From: Takakia lepidozioides
Taxonomy: Eukaryota; Streptophyta; Takakiopsida; Takakiales; Takakiaceae
Reading direction: 5' to 3'
Length of the DNA: 64,000 nt
NCBI GenBank assembly: GCA_030704615.1
Contig: CM060731.1
Location: 36,520,001-36,584,000, forward strand
This document shows positions 12,201-23,500 of this stretch, piece after piece. The position numbers and the translations under genes are program-made. Below the pieces are notes generated by a model. The model saw only the letters and a list, made by a program, of their open reading frames with translations. It was not told the origin of the DNA and did not search any database. Within the stretch, counting starts at the first letter, position 1, and every line of letters begins with the position of its first letter.

Positions 12201-13614
12201 CTGCTGAGCTTACTGAGGTTGTTGCTCTCTCCTCCTCGTCCTTCCTGCTCATGAGATAGCCTTGTATTTGTTGTAGGTTACCCTAGGTTGTACAGGTACG
12301 TAAACAATGCTGCTCTGGCCAGGTCCATCATTTGCTGTGATGCTGAGGAGGAAAGCTCCATTTCTCTCCTTCAGGAAAAAGATGACAATCAGGCAGGCAT
12401 GTGCAGAGAAGTGTTAAAAGGAACTCTAAAGTGGCATGGGAATAGCAGGTGAAGTTGCAGCGCGAAACCATAGTGTTGTCGCCTGTTTTCACAGCAGTAT
12501 TTCATCATACTGCTTCTGATGGTCGTGATTTGAAGACTGGCTATGTTCACCTATCTACATTTTCTCAGGTTGAACCTAATTGTCCATCCAAAGCTACTGT
12601 CGTATCTGCTACTGCCACCTTTGTGAAATTTGAACTGTTCTTTAGCCTATCTATCTTAGTTGTTGGTTTTGGAAATTTCTTTCACTTAGATCATGGTAAA
12701 TATACATCTTACAACTCGGCCGAGTCATGTCTGGAGTGTTGCTCTTGCCCTCAAAATTGGACAGATTCTAGTTGTTTTTTTATTTCTTCTGACAGCATGT
12801 GATGTTGGTTCTCTGTGGATGTTGGAGAAGGGGACTTAACAGAATGCTGCAGTGGACATGAAAAGAGCCATTGCAGCGTTGGAGGATGAAGGGGTGAATG
12901 CTTACATTCTGGACTTGCGCAACAATCCTGTGAGTCTTTTTGCATAGTTTGGTGTGCCATTACATTGGTTGCTGAAACATAAAAGGCGTAGCAAGTTTGG
13001 CAGGTGCACTCCGGTGTGAAACTAATGGTGCAAAGGGGGCAGGGTGGGCTGGTGAAGGCAGGATTGGATGTAGCACAGATGTGGCTAGATGGCAATGAGA
13101 CACTGGTGAACACAATTGACCGCAATGGCCTGACACAACCAGTTAATCTTGTTAATGGCCATGCACTGACACATGATCCACTGGTGGTGCTGGTGAATGA
13201 GGGAAGTGCGAGTGCTAGTGAGATTTTAGCTGGAGCCTTGCATGACAATGGGCGTGCCATTCTTGTTGGTCAAAACACGTACGGCAAAGGAAAAATTCAG
13301 GTAACACTTTGCCTTGTTGCAGATGATTGTTGGTTCTGGAAAGCATATGCTAGTGTGCTGATTATGATATTGGGGAACCACTGCAGAGTGTAACGGAGCT
13401 ACCAGATGGATCAGCTCTCTTTGTGACAGTGGCTAAGTATCTGTCGCCAGCGCTTCACCAGATTGACCACGTTGGCATCGCACCAGATGTAAAATGCACC
13501 CCTGGGGATGATCTTCTCACAGACTTGTCATCTCCTACCCGCCAAAGTTCAGGGCTCTCTTTGGAGGGTGATTCTTGTATCCAACTGGCTGAGCGCCAGT
13601 TGAACCTCCATTGA
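9249..13614 (+). CDS. CTPA3: Carboxyl-terminal processing protease, chloroplastic, CTPA3-like (10 exons)
   Basis: Serine protease of family S41A; relatives cleave C-terminal tails of lumenal proteins such as the D1 precursor of photosystem II. Exons: 9249-9653, 9834-9915, 10456-10586, 11412-11498, 11720-11798, 11909-11997, 12449-12568, 12843-12929, 13043-13300, 13387-13614; total 1566 bases, 521 residues plus stop. The first ~135 residues look like a bipartite plastid/thylakoid leader: basic, then a hydrophobic stretch (GAVLATGAAAAVFLQP) ending before SPAVA. The PDZ region (about 215-300) contains GGPAARAGIHSGDELVQID. The catalytic Ser is about residue 417 (SASASEILAGAL) and Lys about 442 (TYGKGKIQ), 25 residues apart as in the family. 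EAWGIVRETYVD and SPALHQIDHVGIAPDV favour the CTPA3 branch over CTPA1/2. An upstream GTG-initiated extension is unlikely; the first ATG (9249) was chosen. The gene appears intact. Confidence 0.93.
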
Positions 13615-14098
13615 TTTGTCAACTATGTTGACAATGAGGTTATTGAACAAATGAACACTGTTGTACAATGAAAGCTTGAAAGGAGTGCCACAATTACCTC
13701 TAGTTACAACTATGGGAAAAGCCAAGGTGTTTGCTTCTGCAGATTGTTGACTGGTACGTGTTAGTACACGCTCTGTATATAGTCATTCATTGCTGGATTG
13801 GAATTCATGGAGTGGCAAAAGATTTACTTTGCTCAACCTGGAACAGTATTGTACACATTCTTCTGTAAATGGACATTGATTAAGTTACTTGATTTCAAAG
13901 AAGGTTGGGAGGCTCCTCCTTGACAGAGACTTGGTTCGGTATTCTGTAAAATTCGGATTGAATCAGTCTAAACTGGTTCACTTCCGCAAAGACTGGTTTT
14001 AATTTGTAATTTGGTTTCATGATATTATAATATCATGAATATTTTTAGTATAACATTGGCTCCATTACTCATTAGTATTGTTAAGAAAATATTGCGTC
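13615..14098. other. 3' flank of the CTPA gene
   Basis: This is the 3' UTR and downstream AT-rich sequence. No gene, RNA or clear repeat was found. A TATAATATCATGAATAT patch lies near 14025-14042. Confidence 0.4.
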
Positions 14099-14300
14099 CA
14101 CCAGCTGGTAGCCCAGTTGGATAGAGCACTGAATGCCACTAGAGGCGATTTCTGCTTTTAAATCTTAGTGACCACATTGCAGAGTGGGTTCTGCCCTTGT
14201 GAAACGCCCGTGTGCTCATCAAATCCCTGGGAGGTAGCTCAGTACTTGCTGTCTTATGGGCTGGGTTGCTTGAAAGGGATTGATTTTTGCCGCCCTTGAA
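14099..14300 (+). mobile_element. Probable tRNA-derived SINE
   Basis: The start reads TAGCCCAGTTGGATAGAGCA, a good pol III A-box of tRNA type, at 14109-14128. The expected B-box downstream is decayed (TTTTAAATCTTAG near 14156). A second A-box-like GGTAGCTCAGT occurs at about 14232. A real tRNA gene is excluded because no acceptor stem or T-arm folds with this sequence. I rate it a SINE relic. Confidence 0.4.
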
Positions 14301-15600
14301 TTGTGAGTTGTTCAAATGCCAGCAAGACAGAAGGAAAAAATAGCATACCTCTTAATATGATGAAAAATAAATGTTTTTAAGAGATCTATGACTTGTTCCA
14401 ATTCAACCATTGAATTAGTTTTTGCTGGTCCTGCCAAGGACTCGGTAATTACTAACTAGATACAGCCTTCACTATTTCTGGTCTCTTTATGAAAAGAGAT
14501 GTCAATGGTCTAAATTCAGAACTCCGCTGATGCATTCATTTAGTGTAAGATAAGAGTCTATCATGTATGAGTTCAAAAAAAAACTCTGGAATCAATTTGG
14601 TCCCCGCATTCCTTGAGGGTTCCTAATATGACAATATTATAGATCCCGCAACCGTCATGGGTAGGATAGAGATACACCCAATGCTTGTTCACCATCTTTT
14701 AATTCATCAATCAATGGGCAGTGGCTAAAGATCAATTTTTGAATTGCTATTCAGTTCCATGAACATACCATTGTGACAGCCACTGCTCATTCATCCGTTT
14801 ATGACTTCAAGAGTAGGCCATGTCAATGTTCATGGTGAACAACACATCTTGATTGCATCTGCCAATGACTAAACAAAAGTATGTCAAATATACCGGTAAT
14901 AGAGAGGGCGATAGTGGACATCCTCAACATTGCATCGAATGATCTACATTTGAAAGAAAAAAATTTAGGTACATGCATGCAGCGAAGGGCCCACTCCAGA
15001 ACCTCCGATCAATGAAACAATAAAAAATAAAAATTGCAGACTCCTGCCAAAGGAAGCGTCATTTACGGGGTTGAAGTTTACGGTGTCACTTCAACCCAAA
15101 GGGCTAGTGCCTTTCGTTTGGAAGGTGGACCGGACAATCAACACATACCATATCAATGGGTCCCAAGTCTTCTCCCCTGCAGGGGAATCTGCCTGCCAGA
15201 ACCTGTTACTATCACATGGAATGCTATATACTATACTTATGTGTCTGTTTCTACTGATCATACAAAATTGCTCACATGAGACGTCAAGCACAAAGGCTTA
15301 TGACGCTAGGGATTCTCTTGTGCCTAACTTTATAAAGTATTCGTTACAAGGATAGGTATGTATTCAGTGAGTCCGAGTAGTGACAATTGACCATTACATT
15401 ATTGTTACCTCATGTCCGATTAGAGTCTCTACAGGTCATCCTGGCCGTTGATTCATGTCCAGTAGGATTATAAGTATAGCAGCTGAACCTGTGCTGATTG
15501 GCCACATGCACTAGGACTAAACCTCAAGAAATGTATGATAAGGGGGTATGACCTTTGGAGAACAAGTGAATGGCCAACATTCTTTAGATTTGGACCACTG
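14301..15600. other. Intergenic, unassigned
   Basis: No open frame with a recognisable product, RNA gene or terminal repeat was seen. The small open frames near 15034-15355 overlap one another on both strands and show no family resemblance. Confidence 0.4.
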
Positions 15601-15624
15601 TTGGGCGATTATTTGATTTCTTTC

Positions 15625-15860
15625 ATAACCTCCGGTTCTGGTTTTTACAAAATATTAGGATCAAAGAACCTCCGGTTCCGGTTTTTCCATATATTACCGG
15701 TTCCAGTTAATTCTAGAACCTCAAAGAACCGGCAGTTTTCATCAAATAACCAGCGGGTCTTGGGCAGATCTTTGACGGTTTTCAAGCTGGTTATCTCAAA
15801 ACTACGTAACCAGCGATTATGAGCCTTTTGCCGGTTCTTTGTTTTTTTGAGAACCACGTT
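15625..15860. repeat. AACCTCCGGTTC short tandem/inverted repeats
   Basis: The block AACCTCCGGTTC(T/C)GGTTTTT occurs at 15627 and 15667, a 40-base period, followed by related pieces (ACCGGTTCCAGTT, AAAGAACCGGCAG, AACCAGCG). Several are reverse-complement to each other (AACCGG/CCGGTT). A similar AACCGG patch lies at 145-190. Origin unknown. Confidence 0.45.
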
Positions 15861-16609
15861 TATATATCTATATAACCTTCTTCTTGATAACCTCCGTGGG
15901 TTTGTAGCTGAATCAGAGAAACTCCCAACACTGGTTTGGACCAGTTACATGTATTTTTAAATACCAGACTGGTCCTGGTTTGAAGGATCCCAATCCTTAT
16001 GCATAGCAGCCTGGTAAGGGTATGGTGGCAGGTATCACCTGGTAGTGTATCGATGGTAAGAATGGGTAAGAGGACCTGTAAATTGGACCATATATGAGTG
16101 TGGTATTGGTATGGTATTTTTTGATATTCATATCGAGGGTATATGAACATTGATATGGTAGTACTTCTACTGCTCTTCATACACATTGAGAATGTACAAC
16201 ATTGAAAGACATGTCTGAGCTAACAAGTTGGAGTTTTCTCACCAGTTACCAGTTGCCCACTTGAGCTCAAATCACAAGTCACAAGTCCTTCACTGAAGAG
16301 AGTTTGTTGTGTAGCATGGACGCTCAACCCTAATGCCCTCTCCCTACTCTCCATTGCCACTTGCAACCCTCAAGATTGGTATCGCACGTAGGTCGTAGGA
16401 CAGCGGCGAAAACCCAAGCTGCTCTAGTATCAAGTTTGAACGAGCAAAACATTAACTCAATATCCACCCTAAGTAGGTTATGCGCTTGGGTTCTTTCATA
16501 CCAATCAGGTATGGTTCTTCATACCATTACTCATATGGCTCAGAATTTTGTGTGGCCTTGTCGTTATGAGGCTGGTCAAACGACCATCAGGCCGTCTCAT
16601 TAATATAGG

Positions 16610-16790
16610 AGCAAACTACCTTCATGCCTCAAGGACTTAGAATTTTTTTGGCATATGAATTTTACAACTACCTCCATGCAGGTAGTTTTAGGGTTTTCTA
16701 CATGAAGGTAGCTGCAAAACCAAGCTGAACTACCTGCATGAGAGTAGTTGCATACCACCTCCGTGGAAGTAGTTACAGTAAGCGCCAACC
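16610..16790. repeat. Short palindromic repeats around AACTACCT..AGGTAGTT
   Basis: AACTACCTCCATGCAGGTAGTT-like units recur: near 16661-16687, 16705-16711, 16728-16750 and 16756-16779. The clearest unit is an imperfect palindrome centred on CATG. They may derive from the ends of a miniature DNA transposon, but no flanking target duplication was identified. Confidence 0.4.
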
Positions 16791-16799
16791 ACCTGAACT

Positions 16800-19080
16800 A
16801 CGTTCAAGGATTGGAACCCGAGACCTGCATCACCACAACGACATCGACCTACCACCACACCAAAACCCAACGATTCGACCATTTTTCAATATATAAGAGA
16901 AACAGTGGAATAGGGATCCTTTTAATGTCCCCTCTACACCCTGCGGCCTCATTACGACAAGGCCACACAAAATTCTGAGGCGGGCTTACTCATATCCTTA
17001 CTACATACCCAGGTCTGACCGGTCCAACACTGGTTTGGACATAAGAATGTAAGCAAACCTATGAGTTCGACGAATTTTGTAGGTTCGGTACCAATAAGGT
17101 GGCATCGGATATAGGTTCAGGAAATAGGCTTGGGCTTGGTTCGCCGGTTAACCATACAACCATACATACACACACAGGGAACACCTTGCTAAACGCCCCC
17201 CTTTGGTTGATTTTATTTTTTGAGTGACTTGGGCTACATATTTTTACCATCACTTTCAAATCCCCCTACCGGCCTATAAAACCCTTTCCACAACTATTCC
17301 GCCTAATTCTCAGTGACGCAACATTCATCCAACCTCTCTACCAGCCGACCGCCGCGATGGATGGACGCCGACGCTGCTGGACTGCCTGTCGCCGGCAACA
17401 GGTCCCGTCCGGACAGTGCACACCGGATGGGCCAGCCGGGACAGACTGGACAACGGCCCGCGCGGGCAGCCTACCCGTTCCTCGTGGCCCCGGCCACCGT
17501 AGATTTGGATACGGTTCCGTGCACTCCTCCGTGCTTGCATGACCTCCATGCCCATGCCCACATGCCCACCCATGCAAGCGACCGCGTGATCAATTCCCAG
17601 GAATATGGTCCTACTTCACTATATCTCTGCTATTTATGTTACATGCATCCAATTTTAGAGCTACAAGCTCTTTTAGGCTTTACCCACGTAAGTCATATTT
17701 TTAGGTCGTTGCATGATGGCGGTTCACCCCAGCCATTCTTTTAGTAGCGAATAATCGCCAGATTTCGACCTCCCGCGGGTCTTGGCGACAGGGGTAAAGG
17801 GAAATGAGGCTGAAAAATCATCACTTTTCGCCCTTAGCTGATCTGATGGGCCCACCATTCGCTAGAGGGGCCGCCACAGGGAGGCACATGGCGCCATATT
17901 GAGTGAAGATAGTTTACAGCAGAGGAGCCAGATCCCACCGACCACGTGCAGGACATCGCCGCATTCCGAGTGCGCGGGAGGACGTGGAGCCAGCTATGTT
18001 GCCCATTTTTGTACATAGATATATAAACGGTGGCAGAGGGTTACAAAAACGGAATGAGAATGTCATTTATTCATTGTTTTTGGGATGAAAGGACACATGT
18101 CATCAAGTTTAGGGGGAAAAAAAAAAACCTTAAACACACTTCTTTCTTTCATTTTTTTCCTCTCCTCTCTTTAGGCCTTAGGGCTGCTTGCAAGTTGCAG
18201 AGCGTGCTTTCGCATGCACTTTATGTTAGTATCAGTAATCACTCAAGGCTGCGATTAAAGAGAGCAAACATTGATACTTCTTATCTATGTGCCATGTAGC
18301 ATTAGGCAGGGCCAGGGTTCAAATATGCCACAGTGTAGATTGACAAATGCAGTATAAGCCAATTTAAGGTTTTCTACTTATGAATGGTGGTTTAAATTTT
18401 TTGGTGGTGTTTGGCATAATTTCTGCCTAGTCTCCAATGATGCCTAAACCCTCCAATTTGCTATGTCAATTCTGGGTTATTCACCTCAACAAGTCTACTA
18501 GGTTTCATATTATCGCCAGCCATTTCCACTAAGCATTTTGTACAAGCGCCAGACATGCTCCTCTAAGGAGCTAATGGATGCCACTTGTGCTACAATGTAA
18601 ATACCTTAAGAGAACGCTGGTTCACCCCCACTTCCTAAGCACGCGGCCATGCCATGACATGGACCGCGCCATACTCGTGGTACGGAGAGTACGGTACGGA
18701 CGAAGGGCATAAAGGCACGTGGGTGATAGGTGGCGCAGGCTACCGTACTGTATGCGCCCTTCACGCCTGTCAGTATATTACTCATTATAGATAATTTCTA
18801 CTGGCTGCTTATTACTTTATTACTAATTCAACGTCGTACTGTTTACGGTCGTGCATGGTAAACAACGGTCACACTATCCTTTCGTGTCATACATTAATTC
18901 AGAAAGTTTCACATGTTTCGTTTTGTTTTTTTGTTGTTTTTGCTTGGCAAAATATTGAAACAAATAGAAAATTCACTTGGGTGCTCACAAATCAGGCCCC
19001 TTAGCTACAGTGAGATGACCTCTTTCAAAGACATCTGTCCAATAAGTGACACCACCCAGAGGAAGAGGGAGAAGATTATA
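16800..19080. other. Intergenic, unassigned
   Basis: A GC-rich island at 17340-17580 carries overlapping open frames on both strands that resemble no family. At 18640-18760 there is a small GC-rich patch with GTACGG/CCGTAC inversions. I see no gene here that I can support. Confidence 0.35.
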
Positions 19081-19089
19081 TCACACCTG

Positions 19090-19300
19090 ACAAGGTATCA
19101 GGATTTGAACCCAGAATCATCTCGGTGGCTCTAGGTTCGGAGCTTGTGGTTGTTTTATATGACTTGGGGGTAAAATTAACCCCGTCTCTGAGCCATGCAT
19201 AGAAGGGCCAGCCCAACAAGGGAGACGAATCCACTGGGGATTGAACCCTAAACCCACAAGGCAATGCACCAAGGATCAAGCAAAGCAGCACAGTACTAAA
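19090..19300 (-). repeat. tRNA-like B-box sequences (possible SINE remnants)
   Basis: Read on the minus strand, GGGTTCAAATCCT (about 19099-19111) and AGGGTTCAATCCCC (about 19237-19250) match the pol III B-box. No matching A-box was found at the expected distance, and no full tRNA fold is seen. This is probably an old SINE or tRNA-related repeat. Confidence 0.25.
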
Positions 19301-19309
19301 TTGGGGAGA

Positions 19310-20508
19310 TGTTTTAGACATATTATTTAGTTATATATGTTTGATCTGAAAAAAAAGGGGGCGGTTCCCTGTTTAACTTTATAGACATGTGTTGCACAGT
19401 CAGTATTATGATTTTAGAATCCAAAATTTATAGTAGTCATTTTTTTTTCCTTTAAATTTTGAACATGGTACAGTGGCCCTGTATAAAATTTATTCGAAAT
19501 AATATCTTTTATTATCCAAAACAATGGCTGAAAATTAAAAAATATTGATATTTTACAAGTAGAATTCTGTTAAATCAATTTAAAAATACAAAACAACAAT
19601 GTTATTGAAAAAAGTTATGCCAGCCTGTCATTGTCATGTGAGATTTTCTTTTTTCTTTTTTTTCTTTTTTTTCTGAGAAGGGTTTTTTTTATTATCAATA
19701 TATCGGGCCTACCTATCTTGGCAGGCCTTATAGAAAAAGATATATGACGAAAATAAAAACGATATGACGATAACAGCGCAAGAGTAGGTACGTGTGGGTG
19801 AGACAGACGTCAGCCATTTGGATGCCTGTACGTTTCTTGTACTCGATTTGTCCTTTCTTTTTTATTAGTGGCTTACTATCTAGAGTACGAGAGGGTGGTG
19901 GTGAGTGTGCAAGTGACTAGTAAGTAGACGACACGCAAGCCGAGTGTTAGTTTGTGGTCGGGATGGTTGGTTTGTTTTATTAGGGCCCCGCAGAGCGCGT
20001 GCCTCATCTCCCGCAAGCGCATGTAAGTAAGTGGTGAAGGGTCCTTTTTATAAGGGGTTCTGCTGCGGGGCTTTCGCCAATCACCCTGCCTGCTCCACGC
20101 TCCTGCCTCATAAAGCCATGCCGACCCCGCCCCTGCACAGCTCTCCTTGCTCCGCTTCTGATGTTGCAAAGGTTATGTCACGTTATTATTTGGGAGAAGG
20201 AAGCTTGTGAGGTGCAGCTCAGGCTCTCAAACTTGCCTTTGATTGCATGTAAGCGAGAGGTTGAGGAAGCGATTTGATGTTAGTGCAATATTTACTGGCG
20301 CTGGTGTTGGCAGCTTGCGGGGAAGCGGTGAGGTGTGAGGTGAGTGGAGGAGGTCCCTCCCTCATTGTAAGGGAGGCAAAACGATTCTTTGGAGGCTTGC
20401 ACCTTAGAGTTCCATCTTTTTCTCAAGCATGCTGTGGTCGAGGAGGAGCGCGTAAGAGGAGACTATTCGTCGAGTAGTTGCTGCATTGATTGGGAAGAGG
20501 GGACTGCA
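19310..20508. other. Upstream region of the H+-ATPase gene
   Basis: The first half is AT- and T-rich without features. A TATA-like TTTTTATAAGGGG lies at about 20044-20056, and the following GC-richer 450 bases are the likely 5' UTR. Short open frames in it (for example from 20274) could act as upstream ORFs, which are known in some plant H+-ATPase mRNAs, but nothing here proves it. Confidence 0.35.
20040..20060 (+). promoter_or_regulatory. Possible TATA box of the H+-ATPase gene
   Basis: TTTTTATAAGGGG lies about 460 bases before the chosen start codon, at the boundary between AT-rich upstream DNA and a GC-richer stretch that would be the 5' UTR. Position and composition are the only evidence. 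Confidence 0.25.
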
Positions 20509-23500
20509 ATGACAGATCAAGAGAAGAAAGCTGGCCTTGAGGCCATCAATAATGAGACCGTGGATCTGGTACACATATAGCTGTTCTCCATGATGCTGGA
20601 GCTCTGAAAAGCTTGGTTCTTTGTTTGCGCTGATTTTCATCCCTTTTCTCTGCCTTTCTCTTCTCTCATTAGGAGCTGCTGAATTTAGAGCATTGTTTCA
20701 TTCCAAGCTCACCGTTGCAAAAGGCTATTGCACTTATTAATGTCCTGGTGTGTGCATTACTGGTGTCGGCTTCCTCGGAGATCAATCGCGTCTGCTGCTT
20801 GGGGAAGTTTGAGAGAATACTCTAACGATTGGTTGTCTTCCTCCGCGTACCATGAACAAGAATGAAGTCATATGCTGAGGATCAGTGCACTGCATCCATG
20901 CATATGTACTCACCGGCTATTGTTATGGCCCAAGTGTACTCAAAGTTCATTTGTATTTTCCTGTAGTCTCCCCATGCTCTCGAACTCTTCGGCCTTATCC
21001 TTTGAACTGCTTTTCTTCCTCCCCATGGCCGTCCTATAGATGCTTCAACCCCAAGCCGCTACCGCTTGAGACGATCCTTGTCGATGCAATGAGACCAAGT
21101 ACCGTTGCTCTTTGAGTATAGCCAACATCCATTGGTTCAGCACATGGTGTCTAATATGTGAGGCTTCAGGCCTATGCATGCAATGTCGTTGGTGGGGGGA
21201 CTCGTCTTGGACAAGTATCCATTATCTTTGTCCATCCCACTTGACCGATCAGTCTGTAATTGTGTGTGAACTAAAGATTAAAAAATCGTCTGTGCTTTCA
21301 ATCCAATTGTGTGCAGGAGCTTATTCCAATAGTGGAGGTGTTTGAGCAGTTGCGATGCACAAGCGCAGGGCTAACCTCGGAAGAAGGAGAAGCGCGCCTC
21401 AAAATCTTTGGTCATAACAAGCTCGAGGAAAAGACGGTACTGGCAATTTTCCTGAAGATGGCTTCCTGTTCTCAGAGAATAGTCCAATGGAATTAGTGAA
21501 GGGGTGCACAGGTTAAAAGATTGATTTTTCATTCAAATTGCCATAATACTTTGTAATGTGATCACATTAGCTCTTCACTGTGCACTTTTGGGGGGAAGGG
21601 TACATCAAATGTGAATCCATAAAGAGTGAAAGATAGATACTTTTCAGGGAGGAGGGAAGTAGGCGGCAGCTGTGCTCTTGATTAAAAATAGCAGGGAGAT
21701 GGAAAATGATGTTGGAGATTGTGCATGTCCTTGGAGCAGGAAAGCAAGTTCTTGAAATTCCTTGGATTTATGTGGAACCCTTTGTCATGGGTAATGGAGG
21801 CTGCTGCCATCATGGCCATTGCCATGACCAATGGAGGAGTAAGTACCGCCCTTATCATCTCCAAGCTGTATGTCGTCAGCTGATGCTGCAAATGCTCCAC
21901 ATTAAAAAGAATTCAAGTGTGCTCCTGGTTTCTTTCGTTTGGTTCCTTTTATGAGCTTTTGCATGATCAGAAGGAAAGGGCACAGTGATACTGACATGAA
22001 ATCAATGATCACCCGATTATGCACAGGACCGCCCACCTGACTGGCAGGACTTCGTGGGTATTATGACTCTCCTGGCAATCAATTCCACAATTAGTTTCAT
22101 AGAGGAAAACAATGCAGGCAATGCTGCAGCTGCATTAATGGCACGACTTGCCCCAAAGACAAAGGTCAGGCACTTCAGCAATGTCGCATGCCTTCATTCT
22201 TGATATCCTCAGTTTTGCATTTTTGAAGATGGTCGTTCTCTCTGAAGTGCCCCACCAATTAACTTTCTTTATCATGTTTGATTTTGGGCTTTAGGTCTGT
22301 CAAATCATGCAGTGGTTTCCACTTTTATCATATTTCTCTTGAGTAACACATGACCAATTCGCAGGTTCTTCGTGATGGTCGGTGGGGTGAACAAGACGCA
22401 GTTATATTAGTGCCAGGCGATATTGTCAGCATTAAGCTTGGGGACATTATTCCAGCTGATGCACGCCTTCTTGAAGGAGATCCTTTGAAGATAGACCAGG
22501 TAATTAATTTTTTGGTTCATTGGGATGAAGCGTCTGGGGTCTTGACAGCAGTCCTGACCCTCTCTCATTATCCAAAAATCTGTTTCGTTAATGATTCAAT
22601 TCTTGCTAGACCTCTTTAGCAGACATTTCAAAGTTCTTAGTGGATTCTGTGAAGATTGGGGTAGACAGGCCAATATGTGTTACCCTGTTAGCTGTCTTCT
22701 ATTCGGCTCTTTTGTCATCAGATAGTAGGCAATGAGATAGGTACTGGAAGGAAGCCAAATTCAAAATGGATGTGGGTCTACTAACACTGTTGAAGGAGGA
22801 GACAATGAAAGGATAGTTACAATGTCTGCACAAAGCCCAAAGAGTTTATGGGACAAGAGAAAGCATGAAACAAGAAAGAGAGTGGGGCCCTCAACAAGCA
22901 GCCCAAAAACAACCATTGATCAAGGGATCTTCTAAGAGTCAATGCCTCGTGTAGAAAGAGGTTGGTTATGTCCTTTGGAGGCCCAAAGGGTCTAAGGGGC
23001 ACAAGTAGAACAACAGAGAATCATAGAAAATGCCCCATAGAAGCCAAAACAATACTCGTGCATAAAGGCATGCAGAAAGCCACAGTCACTTTGGGTCCTC
23101 ATAGGCAAGGGTATCTGCCAGGGACAGAAAATCTCTAGAGAAAGAGAGATATGCTTGTCAACATTTTAAGGTACTTTGAAGAGTACTTCTCATGTCATGT
23201 CTTCTATTGCTATTGACAGTCGGCTCTCACTGGTGAATCCCTCCCCGTTACAAAGAACCCTGGGGATGAGGTCTATTCAGGCTCTACTTGCAAGCAGGGA
23301 GAAATTGAGGCAATTGTAATTGCAACTGGGGTCCACACTTTCTTTGGGAAAGCTGCACATCTTGTTGATTCAACAAATCAAGTTGGCCATTTCCAGAAGG
23401 TATTTGTGGGGGTCAGGTTATGTGAATTGGCACACATTACATGCCTTGAGTACAGTAAACCAGGTTTTGATCTCTTTCTGGTGGTTATAGTTGTCTGCAT

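Noticed and set aside
14109-14180. Functional tRNA gene
   Set aside because: Only the A-box/D-arm region is convincing; no anticodon stem, T-arm or acceptor stem pairs.
17313-17744. 143-codon frame in a GC-rich island
   Set aside because: Similar-length frames exist in three phases on both strands and none looks conserved.
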